Below, in pieces: positions 20,680 through 33,913 of a stretch of DNA of 64,000 nucleotides. The DNA is from Ectobius pallidus. Taxonomy: Eukaryota > Arthropoda > Insecta > Blattodea > Ectobiidae. The stretch's first letter is position 1, and every line of letters begins with the position of its first letter. The notes beneath the pieces are model-generated. The model was not told where the DNA came from. It did not search any database and saw only the letters and a list, made by a program, of their open reading frames with translations. Location of the stretch: contig CAXKWD010000004.1 in the NCBI GenBank assembly GCA_964059195.1, positions 119,694,043 to 119,758,042 on the forward strand, written 5' to 3'. The translations under genes were made by a program, and so were the position numbers.

Positions 20680-21343
20680 GACTTCGGACTTTTAGGTCGC
20701 TAAAAATGCTGTTTTAGGCACCTAAAATGGGCTCTAAATTTGTTGCAGAATAATATGTGCATTGAAGTCACCAATAATCAATAATCATGATAAAACACAG
20801 ATACAGGCCTATGGTACACATCATTATATAGACCTATTACTAGGGCCTGTATTACTACCATAACAGTGAAAACCTAATCCCTGCGCCCAGAATCTACGCA
20901 TATCATACTACCATATTCAACCCCTTGTATCTCTCAGTGATTCAGAGTACGGTACTACTTTTTTTTTAACTGGATGTGGGAGTCGGGAGAAAAACACTAC
21001 ATTTTCTTGGGAATTCCAAGGAATTTTTCTACTGAAGACAAAACATTCATTATGCTGCTATTTAACCACGTCACAAATGTGTCATGTACTGCACATTCCG
21101 AGCTAAAAAATAAGTACGAACTGAAAATAAATGCTAGAATTTATAACAAAAAATGATTTATTTTGAACTTTAGAAGAAAAACAAGCAAAAAGGCAATATT
21201 AGGCTCTAACGTAAAAATAGGCTGTTTTAGGTCCTATAAAAGTATCAGATTTAGGCATAGTCACTTATGAAACATGCATATAAAAATTTTAGTCCATATA
21301 TCACTTAAGGATTAAAATAGGTTTGTACCTAAAATCCGAAGTC

Positions 21344-21344
<1 letters not shown>
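20678..21344. mobile_element. MITE with AGACTTCGG TIR (same family as 34318-34958)
   Basis: Starts TAGACTTCGGACTTTTAGG and ends CCTAAAATCCGAAGTCT, inverted ends. It shares with the 34-kb element a TAGAC..GGA.TTTTAGG end and many subterminal TAAAATAGGC/TTTTAGGC words. It sits inside an ATT microsatellite, so the target duplication cannot be measured. No transposase frame. Confidence 0.75.
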
Positions 21345-21396
<52 letters not shown>

Positions 21397-21397
21397 T
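21345..21397. repeat. (ATT)n microsatellite, right of a MITE
   Basis: Continuation of the repeat tract interrupted at 20678. Confidence 0.9.
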
Positions 21398-21884
21398 TTA
21401 TTTTTTTATTTTTGCGGAGAGGCCTTTATGAATTCTGCTTCTTGTTTTATAATGGGTTATTTGAAGGTAAGGGTGCTGGTTTCGAATGAGACCTCTTGAA
21501 TAGGAAGATTCCACAACCCTTTCAATTTAATCCTCGATCTGTCTGCTAGGGAAGGGTACTAGAGGTAGAAAGAATAGGTTAATCCGGCAGTTTTGTCTCG
21601 AAACACTTTTGAGGTTATGGCGCTTTTTAACGTGCCATAAACACGAGGAACTGAATAAAGGGCAGTGCCTTACTTGAAAGGTTGAATTTAACTATAAAGA
21701 GATACTTAAAATGTGAAGAAACGCACCTGAATAATTCCTCAGTTCACAAAATACATTTTAACAGAATGAAGTAAGGGATTATTAAAAGGGGTTTCAAAGC
21801 GTCTCCGTTAGTGATTTTGGATAGGCCTGTGAACATATAACTACAGTATTTCATAAAATAATATAATATCCTGACCAGGCTTTT

Positions 21885-22985
21885 TTATTTTTTATTTATT
21901 ATTTTCAATTACAACTCCTGTTTCACCTGCAGGTATGTCACGAGGTATTTACAGTATTGGATGAGTTTAATAAATTTTATTTACAATGCGTTTTATTGCG
22001 ACTGGAGTTTGTTGTGAACTATTCTGAGGAAGTTCATTACACTCACGATGTTATGTGTGTCTTCATAACCTGTGGCAAGGGTAGCGAAGTCAGGACTGCT
22101 GGACGTTTTCTGGAGAATATGGAGCATTCTTTCAGAAGGTGAAGGGCCGTCTGGTTGCCTCCCTCGGAGCAAATGCAGATTGGCGAAGGAGCCTTATTAA
22201 TTCTGAAGAGGTATTCTCTGAAACTACCATGATTAGTAAGGAATTAAGATAGAATAAAGTTTGGCCAAATAAATATGGAAAGCCTGTGTGGAATGTCAGG
22301 AATGAATAGCTTTGTATGTGTTGCCACACTGGAGTTAATGTAAGTTGCGTTCCAGATTTTATTGTAATAGCCCCTCAGAAGCTGTTTGCCTCGGGAGAGG
22401 GGGGATTGCGTTGTATTCAGTATTGCCATTCCGGTTGGCCAGTATTCTGTCTATGTAGTCATCCCTTTCGTTACCTGAAAGCCCAGAGTTACCCTTGACC
22501 CAGTGGAATGAGATCTTAGTCGATTTGCTAAGTAAGATTGGTTTCTCTCTTATTTCTGCTGCTAACAATGTAAGGGGTGAGTTGCTTCCTTATTTGCACC
22601 GGCTGATAGTGCAGCTCTGGAGTCGTTATGGATGGAAAATGTAGATTTTTTATGGATTAGGTTTTGGATCCAGTCTACTGCCATTTGAATGCCGCACAGT
22701 TCTCCTTGGAAAACAGTGCAATCGCTGTGGAGTCTTTGAGCTCTGGTGAAGATTTCCTTTCGGTCTTCCATTGCTACTACCCCTGCTCCTACATGGTTCG
22801 GGGTTTTGGAACAATCGGTGTATATGAGCACCTTCTCTGCTCCCTCATTTCCTGACATATCTACGTTGACAAGGTTATCTCTTGGGTGGAAGAGTCTTGT
22901 CATTCTTGGAATTTCCTCTGCAGTACGAGTGTATTGTATCACGTAATGCATTATGTGGCACTAGACCTATTTATAATTTCAGGAG
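21885..22985 (-). pseudogene. LINE 3' module with RNase H domain
   Basis: On the minus strand 22951-22562 carries an RNase H domain: KVLIYTDCSKTPNHVGAGVV (TDGS expected, so Gly to Cys), DCTVFQGELCGIQMAVDWIQ (Glu) and FSIHNDSRAAL (Asp). Another frame (22568-22359) continues ISFHWVKGNSGLSGNERDDY. A third gives KIWNATYINSS, HTKLFIPDIPHR and a CSEGG..TALHLL-like remnant near 22150. This order (RNase H, then a Cys-rich tail) occurs in I/Jockey/R1-group non-LTR elements with an RNase H. The RT domain upstream is missing, and at least two frameshifts are present. The 3' end is A/T-rich near 21885-21910. Confidence 0.85.
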
Positions 22986-24248
22986 TCCTTTAACCATAAC
23001 TTATAATTATGGAGATCATCCAGTTGTACGACCGAATCCAAATACTTGAAATTATCAACTTTTTGAATTTTGAATTCTTCTATTTCTATGTCATCTGTGT
23101 GATGAATTGTACTCATCTTCTTCTAAAAATAACATTGCATTTTCTACACTTTAATCTAAACTTACCACCCCCCCCCCAAAAAAAAAGTAAGGGTGCATTT
23201 TCAGATTCAAGACTGATGAAATTTTAGTTTCATGTGGAAACATTTCACCTAGCTTATGTATCCCAATAGAAAAAAAAAAGTCGGTTGGCGGTTTTCATTC
23301 AAATAATATTAGCGGAATGTTGTTGAATGAAACACACTAATACAAGAAAAAAAAATTCTTCATGATAGATTTCGTTGACCAAAACTAATGTCTAAAATTT
23401 AAATCATTTTCGTCTTGTACACTTTTTAATCATGTGTAAGGGATAAGCTTATTTATATTTATCGTTAAAATACAACAGTTTTTACCACTTCAAATGTATG
23501 TCTCTCAAAAATTGTAGTTTCTTGAGCAATATCGCTGCCATATTTGATTCAGCACAATCAATTGCTTACATGGAACTTTTGCAGGGAGCATTTCTATATA
23601 CTGTACCAGTATATATTTCATACCAGTGTTTTCATCTGGGTAACAGGATCCAACTAGTTCGGTACCAGTTAATTTAGTAAAGAAAATGACCCTCAGTTAT
23701 AATAGTGCCGAATGCCTATTATATTATAAAGCACGGTTTAGGCGTTTTTAGTCCACTAAGGCTGTTGTGCTGTGGAACACCGTGGTTTATAAAATTTTAA
23801 TAGTGATGGGGACTGACTGTTTCCTCCCCATATTATTTCAACTTGTATTTCAGTACATGTTTTCTTGAAGTGTGCTGTTGAAGTGTTGGTTTAATTAAAA
23901 TTTTCGCTTCTCGGGGGTTTGTAATAAAAATATACAGTCCAGGTTTGCCTCGTTTTCAGAGTGAGCTTTGTAGCAGCGATTTCTGCTTTCAAGTATCGCA
24001 TTTAAGGAATAGCGTTGCTACAAAGCCAAACGGATTCTGAAAACTGATGATTTAAAACCACCCTTTCAACTTTTTTTATGCCGTAAATTCAGTTGAAGTC
24101 CATAGAAGTAGATTGCCTGTTAGTCTAACTGTAAGCTGGAACCCAAAGAGCTAGTTTTTATTTGAGATAAAGAAATCGTTACTCATATCTCAGAAATAGT
24201 ATAATTGTGCACGGAGATAGAACATTTTCTCCTTTACGAGCGAATTAT
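22986..24248. other. No gene seen; imperfect inverted repeat
   Basis: AT-rich. A C-run/A-run pair lies near 23166-23187. An imperfect inverted repeat at 23952-24044 pairs GTTTTCAGAGTGAGCTTTGT with ACAAAGCCAAACGGATTCTG. Confidence 0.5.
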
Positions 24249-25730
24249 TATTAAGTTATTATTATTATTATTATTATTATTATTCGTATCATCAACATCA
24301 TCAAACATTACAATATCGTATGCCGAATTCACATAGCAAATGAACCGTAAACTGTAGAGCATAAAACGTGACGCCAACTTTAGCACGGCATTGAGCATTC
24401 ACAAAGAAAACTTAACGTTGGTAATAACTAATAACCAATCACAAATGAGAACGTGAACAGCTGATAAAATGGCTCCCACAAACGAAAATACTTTCATGTA
24501 TCTATTAAACACGTGTAGGCCTTTAAAAATTGATATCATACAAGTGTATGTAGACATAACTTATACAAATTAACAACATATGATATGGGTTGTATTTACT
24601 ACAGTAGTTCATTTCTTGAGAAAATAATGTCAATTTACTAGGAGGTGCCCGTGGCTTCGCCACGATAATTCTTTTAAAAATTACAAATTAAGAGTATAAT
24701 AATTATTAAAGCATTATATTTATTAACACTTGCATGCGAATAATTCATAAACTAAGCCATTAATAATTAATGAAACAGCTAAAATTCCTGCTTTAGAGTA
24801 CATTCCACGACATGAAAGCGCCCCCTGGGAAAACTATATCAGAATCGATTATGCAGTTCCAAAGAACCTGTGAACACATAATACGTATTGCTTCTCAGCT
24901 GTTTATTGACATGAATATGATGTGAATTTTATTTTATCAATTCAGTGTAATTTTCAGAAATTATATAATGTTTCAAGGGAAGGAATGGTTTGTTTGGATT
25001 ATTATTATCAGCGATATTTCAAGAGATAAAACCATCAATATTTTACAGCTGTTGCCCCCGGCTTCGCCCGCCATTATTCATTGACTCCAGGATTTTCAAG
25101 AAAATTACACTGGTAGATTATTAAAAATGTTTGTGGTTCAGAGCTATGAAAATTGTAAGTAAAAATAAAATTAGAATATTTGTTCATTGTGTTCATTTCA
25201 CTTAGGCCTTATATAATAAAGAAACGGGTTTCCTTCCTAATTTTGTAGTCGTCATGAAAGTTTACACTGCGAGAGACGAACATCGCCGAGTATACCCGAT
25301 GTCTCACGAAGCGGGCGAGCAAGCACGCTATTTAGGGCCGTTGAATTGTATAAGAGCAGATTTTCTTTCAATGCCGGATCTTTGTATAATGGATTGCCGT
25401 TATCATACAGACAGGGATAGGATACATTACGAATTTCTCATCCATAGACGCCATCTCTTAGCTACTTCACTTCCGTCTCATGTTCTGCTGAGTTGAGAGC
25501 TCTGGTTGGTTGTAGGTCTGCCAATCGTTATTTTTCGCATGAACTTAACGTGAAGGCTTGGAGTTTGCAAGGTTCTAGGTTAACGTTTAATTTTACGTTA
25601 AGTTTAAAGTTTACGTAATGGATTGTGAATGGTCCCATTGAATTACATGGCCCCAGTTTTTTTCTTCTTCTTCCAAGTTCACATTACGTTTACGGTTAAT
25701 TTTCCATGTGAATGGCCCATACATATGTAC
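24249..25730. repeat. Repeat-derived region with CTTCGCC hairpin motifs
   Basis: Two copies of a short palindromic motif, CCGTGGCTTCGCCACG (24649) and CCCCCGGCTTCGCCCGC (25055), of a kind seen in many arthropod repeats. ATTCACA/AACGTT-type words near 24330-24480 reappear in opposite orientation near 25540-25720, as if they were arms of one element. They resemble the arrays at 32.1 and 36.3 kb. The 80-codon frame at 25254-25496 lies between the arms and is unrecognised. Confidence 0.4.
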
Positions 25731-26009
25731 TCAACTTGAAAGCCTCAGTTGAGCAAAGGTCGTGTTTAGGGTCTGTAGTTATAACTTTTAAGCCAAATAT
25801 GCGCCGAGTGAAGCAGAACCTTCCGCCGATTATGTAGCCCATTTGAAAGTTATGTATAGATATTAGGAGGGCAGTGTTCTCCCGGTGGTGTGGGCATCAA
25901 ATCTATATCAGAAAATAAAGCAGATAATGCTTGTGAAGCATTCCACGCCCAATAATAACAGTTTCACTAGCTCTCATCCATATAATTTATTTTTACGTTT
26001 TTAGAAGTT

Positions 26010-28060
26010 TAGGAGTTCAAAAGAGACGTAAATTGAAGATATTAAAAATAAGGGATGAGGATTTTCAGAAAGCAATTGTGTCGAAAAAAGAAGCATTCCA
26101 TATATGGCTTAGTAGTAAACGGCAAGAAGATTACATTACTTATAAACAGAAAAGAGCCCAAGTTAACAGGCTATCTAGAGCATCAAAAAGGGAGTCATGG
26201 AATCGATTTATGAATCGGCTAGAAAAGATAGGTATGGAATCAAAGATATGGATTTAAGATTCTCAAAAATTTAAATCAGACAACAGAGGATAGCGCAAAC
26301 ATAGATAATACACCAGAAGTAGTGTGGTTAAAATATTATGAAAGTCTATTAGTAGATAGAAATAAGACAGACTGTATAGAAACCGAACAATTTAATGATA
26401 TATATATAGGCCTATATATAATGATATATGTTTAATGATATATGGGCTGCAGCTAAAATCCCAGAAGAATGGAACACACCGCAAATAATAAATATCCATA
26501 AAAGGGAATAAAAGCAATTGCAAGAACTACAGGGGTATATATCTTTTGCCAGCATGTTATAAAATTTACGCCAGCATATTGAAATTAAAATTACAACCAA
26601 TTGCAGAAACAATATTATCAGAAGAGCTTTAGGAAGGGAAGGTCTTGTATTGATGGAATCTTTACCCTGAAGCAAATAATAGAAAAGAGAAGAGAATAAT
26701 AAGCCCCTATATTTATTCTTTCTAGATTACGAGAAAGCTTATGACAGGATTAATTGCCAGAAATTATGGGATATCCTAAATCAATATAAAATAAACTCCA
26801 GCTTAATTAATGCTGTAAAAGCATTATATAGCTGCACCAAAATATCAATAAATAGTAATCAATTTAATACTTGCACTAAATCTCTCCAGGTGAATAGAGG
26901 ACTTAGACAAGGATATAGATTATCACCATTGCAGTTTGTTCTATACCTAAATATAATTGAAAAATGGACATTATTAAACCCTAAAGGTATCAATTTAATT
27001 GTACGTCAATATATTTAAAAAAATCCTGTTCGCTGATGACCAAGTATTTTTGGGAGAATCATAAGAGGATCTGCAAAGGTCTGTGACTATGTTAAATTCA
27101 GTGTCAAAAGAGTATGATATGAAAATATCGCCTGAAAAAACAAAGGCAATGGCTTGTGTGGGGAAGGAATCAAAGAAGAGTAAAAATAGTAATATAAAAT
27201 GAACTCATAAAACTGGTATCATCGTTTGTATATTTAGGGTGTAGAATAAGTATAGAACACATGAATATTGACCTGGAAGAAAATATGACAAAATATAACA
27301 AATTAAACGTTTGTATAAAGAGCATTTGGGTAAGAACATGAGAGTTGAAGTAAAACAAAAAATTATATAATATAGGCCTATTCTCCAAACCAACTTTCAA
27401 ATATGGTTGCGAAACATGGGTCTTTAGTTAATCACATTTTTTATACACTCTGTTTCTTTTGTCTCTCTTTTAATTTTATAATTTCGAAACTGCACTCGAG
27501 CAGGAGCAGTCTTGCTCATTCGGGTGTATTTCTAAATATTAATATTTCTTGTGCTGGAATAATGATTAATTATGTAAAATTAGCCTATCTTTCTCTCCCT
27601 TTTTTAAATAGCAGTTGTAGTTATTTTTGAAATTTGTATTTTTTCTGATTTACTTTACTTGTATAATAATATGTATTTGTATTTGTAAAAATAAAAATAA
27701 AAAATAAAATTAGGCTATTAAAAAAAAGAGCTCAAGATCGGCGACGTTTCGAGACATCACGTATGTATTTTATGAGATCACTGATTGGGAAAACATGAAG
27801 GGATAGAATCAGAAATCAAGATGTTCGTGCACAATTGGGGAAAAGAATATAGTGGAGGAAATATGTAATTACCAAAAAACAAAAAAATGGAAAGAACATG
27901 TAATAATAATGCCATTTTGCAGATTTCCTAAGCAAACTTTATTATATAGACCAGACGGAACGAGGGATTTAGGAAGGCCTCGGAGAAGATGGAGTGACCA
28001 ACATGAATTTTAATTAGCCTCGGAACGGGTCATCGGCCCAAACCTTGTTTTGGAAGAAGA
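26010..28060 (+). pseudogene. RTE-like LINE, decayed and interrupted
   Basis: The linker reads KRAQVNRLSRASKRESWNRF. RT motifs follow in shifting frames: NYRGIYLLPACYKIYASIL (about 26527), LFFLDYEKAYDRINCQKLW (about 26712), NRGLRQGYRLSPLQFVLYL (about 26890), a LFADDQVFLGE box (about 27032, FADD kept) and SPEKTKAMA (about 27130). KYGCETWVF (about 27400) is cut by an insertion at 27426-27720. The C-terminus resumes after it and ends DLGRPRRRWSDQHEF with a stop near 28013. Stops and frameshifts are frequent, so this is an old copy. 'YGCETW' and 'GRPRRRW' suggest an RTE/Vingi-like lineage; the clade needs a phylogeny. Confidence 0.85.
27426..27720 (+). mobile_element. Retroelement insertion within the LINE (same family as 9640-9853)
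   Basis: It starts TTAGTTAATCACATT, matching TTAGTTAAGCACATT near 9650, and shares GAGCAGTCTTGCTCATTCGG and GTGTATT. It ends in an (AAAAT)n-type tail. It separates YGCETWVF from the rest of the host LINE. Confidence 0.75.
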
Positions 28061-29039
28061 AGACTTTTTATAAATTTTTAAGAGTTCACAAACTGAAATT
28101 TATATAAAACGCTATAACGTTAAATATAGTAGACAAGTCAAATATTTCAAGAATGTTCACAAGAAATAAAGTGGCATTTCGAGACTTTACAACATTAGAT
28201 ATTTTTCATGTCATTACTTAAATTTTCACTGAAGGCTATAGTAAGTTACAGCACTTCAATTTTGTAATATCTTAATGTATAACATAAAATTCAAGCAATT
28301 TTAAAACCAAACAACATACTGCCTCTTATTATGTTTATAAAAATTAATAATCATGTGGTATTAAGCTGTTAATTCTAAGCCTAACAAAATGAGTAGCGAA
28401 GTTGGAAATTTGTGTGAGTTTTTAGGCTGTTAAGTCTTACAATTAACAGATAAGTTGGTTCCATACAAAAAATACATACTAGTAGGCCTATTTATTCTTT
28501 ATTTTTGTAAATAGAGGATAGTTCAATTATTGTGTTTTTTAGATTATCTATTAGACTTTTCATATTTAAAAGGGTTATATGCTGTAATATTTTATATTAG
28601 GCCTACAAAAGAACAAATAGGTTAAGGAATAGTTCTTCATAATATCCAAAAGGTTGTAATGTTATTTCATATGCAACAATAATGAGAATTAAAATTCTTC
28701 AGATTTGAAAATTCTTGCCCGGAATTATATCTAGCGTGTTAAACGTCAGCATATTTATTTAGCCTTATGCATAAAATTAGTATGATAGAGAATGATGAAG
28801 ATGGGCTGCAAAGTTTGAGATGATGTGGGCTTACAGTCAGACGAATGAGAATGAATGATACGAGAGCACAAAGGAATAGCAGAGCCATCAGGGAAAGAGT
28901 AGATCAATGAAATCAAGGTTGGAATCAATAAAAGAGACTATTGAGGGAAGCAGAATTGAAAGGGGCGGTATCTGAAAAGGATTGAATGGGGCTTGGATTT
29001 GGGAAACCGGAGTTCCACTTTAACATCATAAAAGGCAAA
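28061..29039. other. No gene seen
   Basis: AT-rich, then a purine-rich stretch near 28780-29000. Nothing recognised. Confidence 0.5.
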
Positions 29040-29150
29040 CTAGCTACTCTTATGGGCTATGTTCCTAGAACTAATATTCAGCTAGGATTCGAACTGAGAT
29101 CGACAAGATAGCAAACTGCTCCCTTTGAGCTATACTAATGTGTACTGGAA
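29040..29150 (-). mobile_element. tRNA-like SINE head (minus)
   Basis: The reverse complement shows TAGCTCAAAGGGAGCAG (A box region) and CAGTTCGAATCCTAG (B box) at tRNA-like spacing. It lacks a closed acceptor stem, so it is SINE-derived rather than a tRNA gene. Confidence 0.55.
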
Positions 29151-29164
29151 GATAACACAGGGTA

Positions 29165-30400
29165 TCATGTCAAAGAGAGACTGCTAGTATGTGTGGTTGA
29201 TTGCGCCTGGAGGTGCGGCAACTTCTCCTATGCTTGTATGTTGCGGGTGGGCTGCAGGTAGGACCAGTTAATTTGTAAGCACACGAACCACTGTTGCCGG
29301 ATCTCTGGGGACGCTAAATCCAGAAAGCCACAAGGCCCGGGGGGTTTGAATAAATCCCGCGTAATGGCTGCACATAGATACTGCATGATACACTTTCACC
29401 GTGAATTCAGCTAAGTCCATTTCATACAGCTAGGCATACTTATCTACTTAGCATTCATACTTACACCCAGGTCCTGACTAATCCAGCCTTGCTTTGACGC
29501 TTCGAAAAATAATTTGAGCTTATACACATATAATTATACTTGTATATTATATAGGGTAGAGAAATGTTAAGGCTAGCATTCCTGGAATTTATGTAGGTTA
29601 TCATCCTATTGGTGTTATTTATGTGAAACACTGTACCAAATATTGTATTTACTCTAGTGTAGGCCTAATGCGCCATCGAATCTAATGCGCTCCCCATGTT
29701 TGAAACTTACAATAATAACAAAAGTTTTTTTCTTTTTTCTTTTTTTTTTTTTTGCGATTGCATTGCTCATCAATGATAGGGTATTTTATTTCATTTTATA
29801 CATATTTTATTTGTTATTTTTTCTCAGTATTTTATTTTAAAAACAAGGTATAATACTGTACAGCTTCTTGTGTCTCAGTTAACACTTTGACACTTTGACT
29901 GCTAATCCCATCAAATGACGGGATTCAGAAATTTTCAAAAATTGTGAATCCCGTATTTTGACTATTTCCATGCATTTTACTCTCGAGTTTCGTGATTTAA
30001 CGGAATTTTATCGTTGTGCGTATTCCTTTCGATCTGTTAATTTCGTTACCGGTACCTATCGCTAGAATGCGTTTTCTTTCATTTGTTTTGACTTCAATGT
30101 GATTTGAATGGAAGCAAGTTTGCCGCGTATTTTTACACGTACATTGTCGTCGTTACGCATAAATATGCTAAAAAGTTCAATTATATTTGATAATTTGTAA
30201 TATTGCAATAGTATGTCAGTATTACAGTGTGGCGAATTGAATACTTGTAATCTAGAATTCAATTTTATTGTTTGTTCGTTCAACTTTTTTTCTATCGCTA
30301 ACGAGTCATGTTTTTTTATCATAGGAGGTAAAGATTCCGTTTATGCATTTAATATTTAACCCATTCAATATTCTGTCAACTAAAAAAATTATGCATTTAT
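29165..30400. other. No gene seen
   Basis: A moderately GC-rich patch at 29180-29400 of unknown origin, then AT-rich DNA with a T-run near 29740. Confidence 0.5.
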
Positions 30401-30409
30401 CGTATATGT

Positions 30410-30540
30410 GTCGGTCTGGGTGTAATAGTTCGGCACTGGCTTCCTGGTTCAATCTTGGTATGGGTCTATGGCATTTATGTATGTGTAAATGCGACTGTAC
30501 ATGTCTGTAGATTTACATACCTACATTAAGTTAATCCTTC
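30410..30540 (+). mobile_element. Diverged SINE (family of 19284-19500)
   Basis: Shares CACTGGCTTCCTG, a decayed B box (GGTTCAATCTTGG), TATGGCATTTATGTATGTG-like and CTGTAGATTTACA segments with the 19-kb copy, in the same order. Confidence 0.6.
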
Positions 30541-31860
30541 AAAGCCATAAACAAATTTAACGCAGGATCCAAAATAATATTTATAATATCTCTCGTTCAT
30601 GCGATAAAATCAAGCTGCCGTAGAAATTATATAAATTACGTGAGAGAATTCGCAACATTTATTTTTAAAGGGTAAATAAGTTTTTATTTGTTTAATACTT
30701 ATAGGAAAGAACTGGGACATTATTCAAGAAAGATATTTGATATTAACTTCAGATCTGAGCATAAGCACCCAGTGAACAACTGGTCGATAACCACCAGGTC
30801 TTTACAAAGTCGTACCTAAACTTCTCTAAGCTGAGTTTTACAATCATAACCCTTGCATACAGATTTTAAAGTTAGAAGTTGGATAAGCCCGAGGTATACG
30901 TTCTATACATTTTAGTCGATACTGACCTTTCACCCAACATTGAACAAAAGCCCCACAGGCTCGGATCTAAAGCATGCATATGGATTTCAGATCCCGAGGT
31001 AGATTCATAAATTTTCATCAAACATAAATCTTATAGTTGAAACTTCAATATTTTTTACGTTTTGCTAATTATTCCCTCTAGGGTGCGATGGATCAAATTT
31101 ATATTTTCTACATTTTGTAAGATAGTGATTTAATTTTGATGAATGTGCGGCATACGTATTGTTGTATTATAATTTCATTTCTTAGTAATCAATGGTTTTT
31201 TAGTAGGCCTTAAAAAATAAAAATGCATATATTCAAAATACTACTATTCATACAAATTTTGAGTTATGTGTACGATATTCTTAGGGAGAAAGGACTAATC
31301 CTGATTACAAATTTCATCTTTTTAAATGCAAGGAAAACATTACAAGCTCCCGTTCTTAAGTTTACAAAATATAATATGACGTTCTTTGTATGCATTTGAG
31401 CTAGAAAAGATAATTAAGGATGCTTTAGTGAACATATAATAACAGGCTTTCACGCGAAAAATTGGGTGAAGTAGTATTACTTTCTAAACGTGCAGAAATG
31501 TTATAAAATGGTTTGAGCAAAATGCAACCAGTCAGCATATCATTTACCACATAATGACGCTTCAAAAATTTGTCAACTTATTAAGTATTAGGAAACATCC
31601 TTTAGTTTCTTGTGTGAAAAAAAGTACAATGCGCTTTTTAACAATATCAATCAAAATTTCATTCATTACCGCCCATAATTCGCTGTATAACAACGTTTAT
31701 TATATATATATATATATACATACATATGCATGGAATAAACCCGCCTATAAACAATAGTCTAATAGCGGATACAAATCCTGTTAAATACAATAAGATATTA
31801 GGGGCAAAGAACCTTATGTTTGAATCCCTGTCTGAGATGTTGAACCCCTTTATAGAACGT
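30541..31860. other. No gene seen; (TA)n run
   Basis: AT-rich, with a short TATATA run at 31697-31716. No coding or RNA signal. Confidence 0.5.
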
Positions 31861-31865
31861 CAAAT

Positions 31866-31971
31866 TTAAATTACAACCTTAGAAAAACTGAGTATTATCT
31901 ATTAATAGGCTAGTTTGTTTAAATTACAACCTTAGAAAAACTGAGTATTATCTATTAATAGGCTAGTTTGT
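31866..31971. repeat. Perfect 53-bp tandem duplication
   Basis: Two adjacent identical copies beginning TTAAATTACAACCTTAGAAA and ending GGCTAGTTTGT, with no mismatch seen. That indicates a recent event, or an assembly artefact. Confidence 0.9.
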
Positions 31972-32124
31972 TATGAAGTAATTTAATTGCCATGGCTATC
32001 GACTTGATCAGTGTCATACCAAAGTAAATTAGTTCATTTTGAATTGCTCATAAAGTCCTGACGATCATTCAGATTATATTGAAAGTTTGTATGCCTATGG
32101 TGTAGGAAAACATTCATAGTTAAT

Positions 32125-32384
32125 ATTGTGGCCCATACACAATGAGAACGTTAACGTCAATGCGAGACACAAACATGTGATATGTACACAAGAGCCCTTA
32201 TTCCATTCACAGTGAATCATTCACATTAACGCAAGACACAAGCGTATGCCGTGAACTTAAGATCGCCATTCACAATAAAAACGTTATCTTTAACATGAGA
32301 CATAAATATAAGACATAATCATTAGATCCACTGTAGTACATATCACAATAAAATCGTTCACATTTATGCGAGAGATAAGCATTC
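32125..32384. repeat. ~70-bp-period repeat array, left part
   Basis: About four degenerate units with CATTCACAATGAAAACGTT-like, AACGCGAGACACAAACAT-like and GAACATAAGATCC-like segments. The array continues at 36309-37160. Confidence 0.75.
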
Positions 32385-33600
32385 ATGGGCGTCGGAAAGG
32401 GAGGGCAAGGGGGGCACATGCCCCCTTTGGATTCCGGAATGTCTTATGGGCTCATCATTTTTTTTGGGTACTCTATGCACCTGTCAACCTTCAGTTATTG
32501 CAGGGAGATTAAAAAAAATATAAATATTTTAGAATGAGTTTAGCAAGGTTTATTATAACTGCATCAATGCATTTATAATAATCCGTCTTCAAGGCTCTTG
32601 CTCGAAAGAATGTAATCTCTTAATTTAAAAAAATTGTAAATAATGAAAACCACCGCTTACGTTTTATATCAAAATGAAAATAGTTTCCTGATATTTGAAA
32701 CTGCAACTGTGCGTGCATCATAATGCTACAAATCAAAAGTGTTAAATCCGTAAAATGAAGAAATTATACATGTATCATAATAAATGTACCGCACGGTGCG
32801 CGAGAGGGGAAGTGTACACTTGCTTCCACTCGGGTTCCTACAAACATTCCTACCGTTGTCCGCTACCGGCCACACGCTTGGCCGCGATTAGGGTCATCGG
32901 TGCCCTTACATCCAGCAAACAATAGTGTATATTGCCACTTTTGGTTCTGGAGGGAAATTTCCTCTAACTCTCTTTTGAACGAAGATTGTTCCATTATCCA
33001 CCATCTATGGATCCGCCGAATACTGGCACAAAGTTGAAAACTTCAAGACTGTGTCACACTGCCTTGCGACTGACGTTCAATCACACCAGGTTTTCCTTAA
33101 ACTGTAATTGAAACTACCCAAGACGTATCCCTTGAAGCTTTGCATATAAAACGCCAGTGCCAAATACCGCCATGCCGCATATTTCTAAATATTCTGCGCC
33201 CCCAGAGTCGTGCGTTCTTGGGCATTTACCCAGTCTTCCCATTGGTAAATGTTGGCCTGGGCTAACAAATTCCCTCGATTGGCTTCGTAGCGTTTTACAC
33301 TTATGTTTTGAAACCATAAGTGCCATTGTAGATACGATACAACTAACAGCACTTCACTTGCACAGAATCAGGATTTAAAGTAGACTGAGCACACGTGGCG
33401 CCGAAGTTCTTGGCTTAGGACTGACCAGAATGCGGAAACATTTCCCTGAACAAGGGAGGAGCTAGAGGAAAGCTTACCTTATCTTTCAGTCTAATAAATA
33501 AGAATAGTTGTAGGTATTTTGTTCATGTAGTCCACATATTCTCAAGATTCGTTGTGTTTTTAATTATGTTGAGTTTGCCCTTCCCATTATAATATCCCTT
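32385..33600. mobile_element. Unclassified insertion sequence, left part of a composite
   Basis: Starts where the array breaks, with ATTCATGGGCGTCGGAAAGG and G- and C-rich tracts typical of DNA-transposon ends. The matching right end was not identified. Frames at 33114-33378 on both strands are unrecognised. Confidence 0.35.
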
Positions 33601-33913
33601 TAAAGGTTGTCGCTCACTTGCCCGAGCAGACCGAACAGAAATCAGTAGCCGTCCGTTTTCCGCGGCAGTTTCAACGCTCACTATGCGGAATTGTCTGGTC
33701 CGTCATCAATCACTCAAGCGCCAGTCGTTAAGTGGGGTGCAGCAATGGTTCAGTTTCTTCAATATTTCATATAAATTTGCAAATTACATAGTATTGAACC
33801 ATTCCACATCTTTAATATTTTAATACATCCTCTCATATGATATTGTTCCTATCATTGAGGTGATTATTAATTATTTTCGTAAAGACTAATTTCTTCAAGC
33901 TTTCATCTATGCT

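Noticed and set aside
24249..25100. CRISPR-like or regulatory meaning of the repeated CTTCGCC hairpins
   Set aside because: Only two diverged copies 400 bp apart in a eukaryotic repeat; a common arthropod repeat motif is enough explanation.
33114..33378. Overlapping 70- and 73-codon frames
   Set aside because: No family resemblance; within an unclassified insertion sequence.
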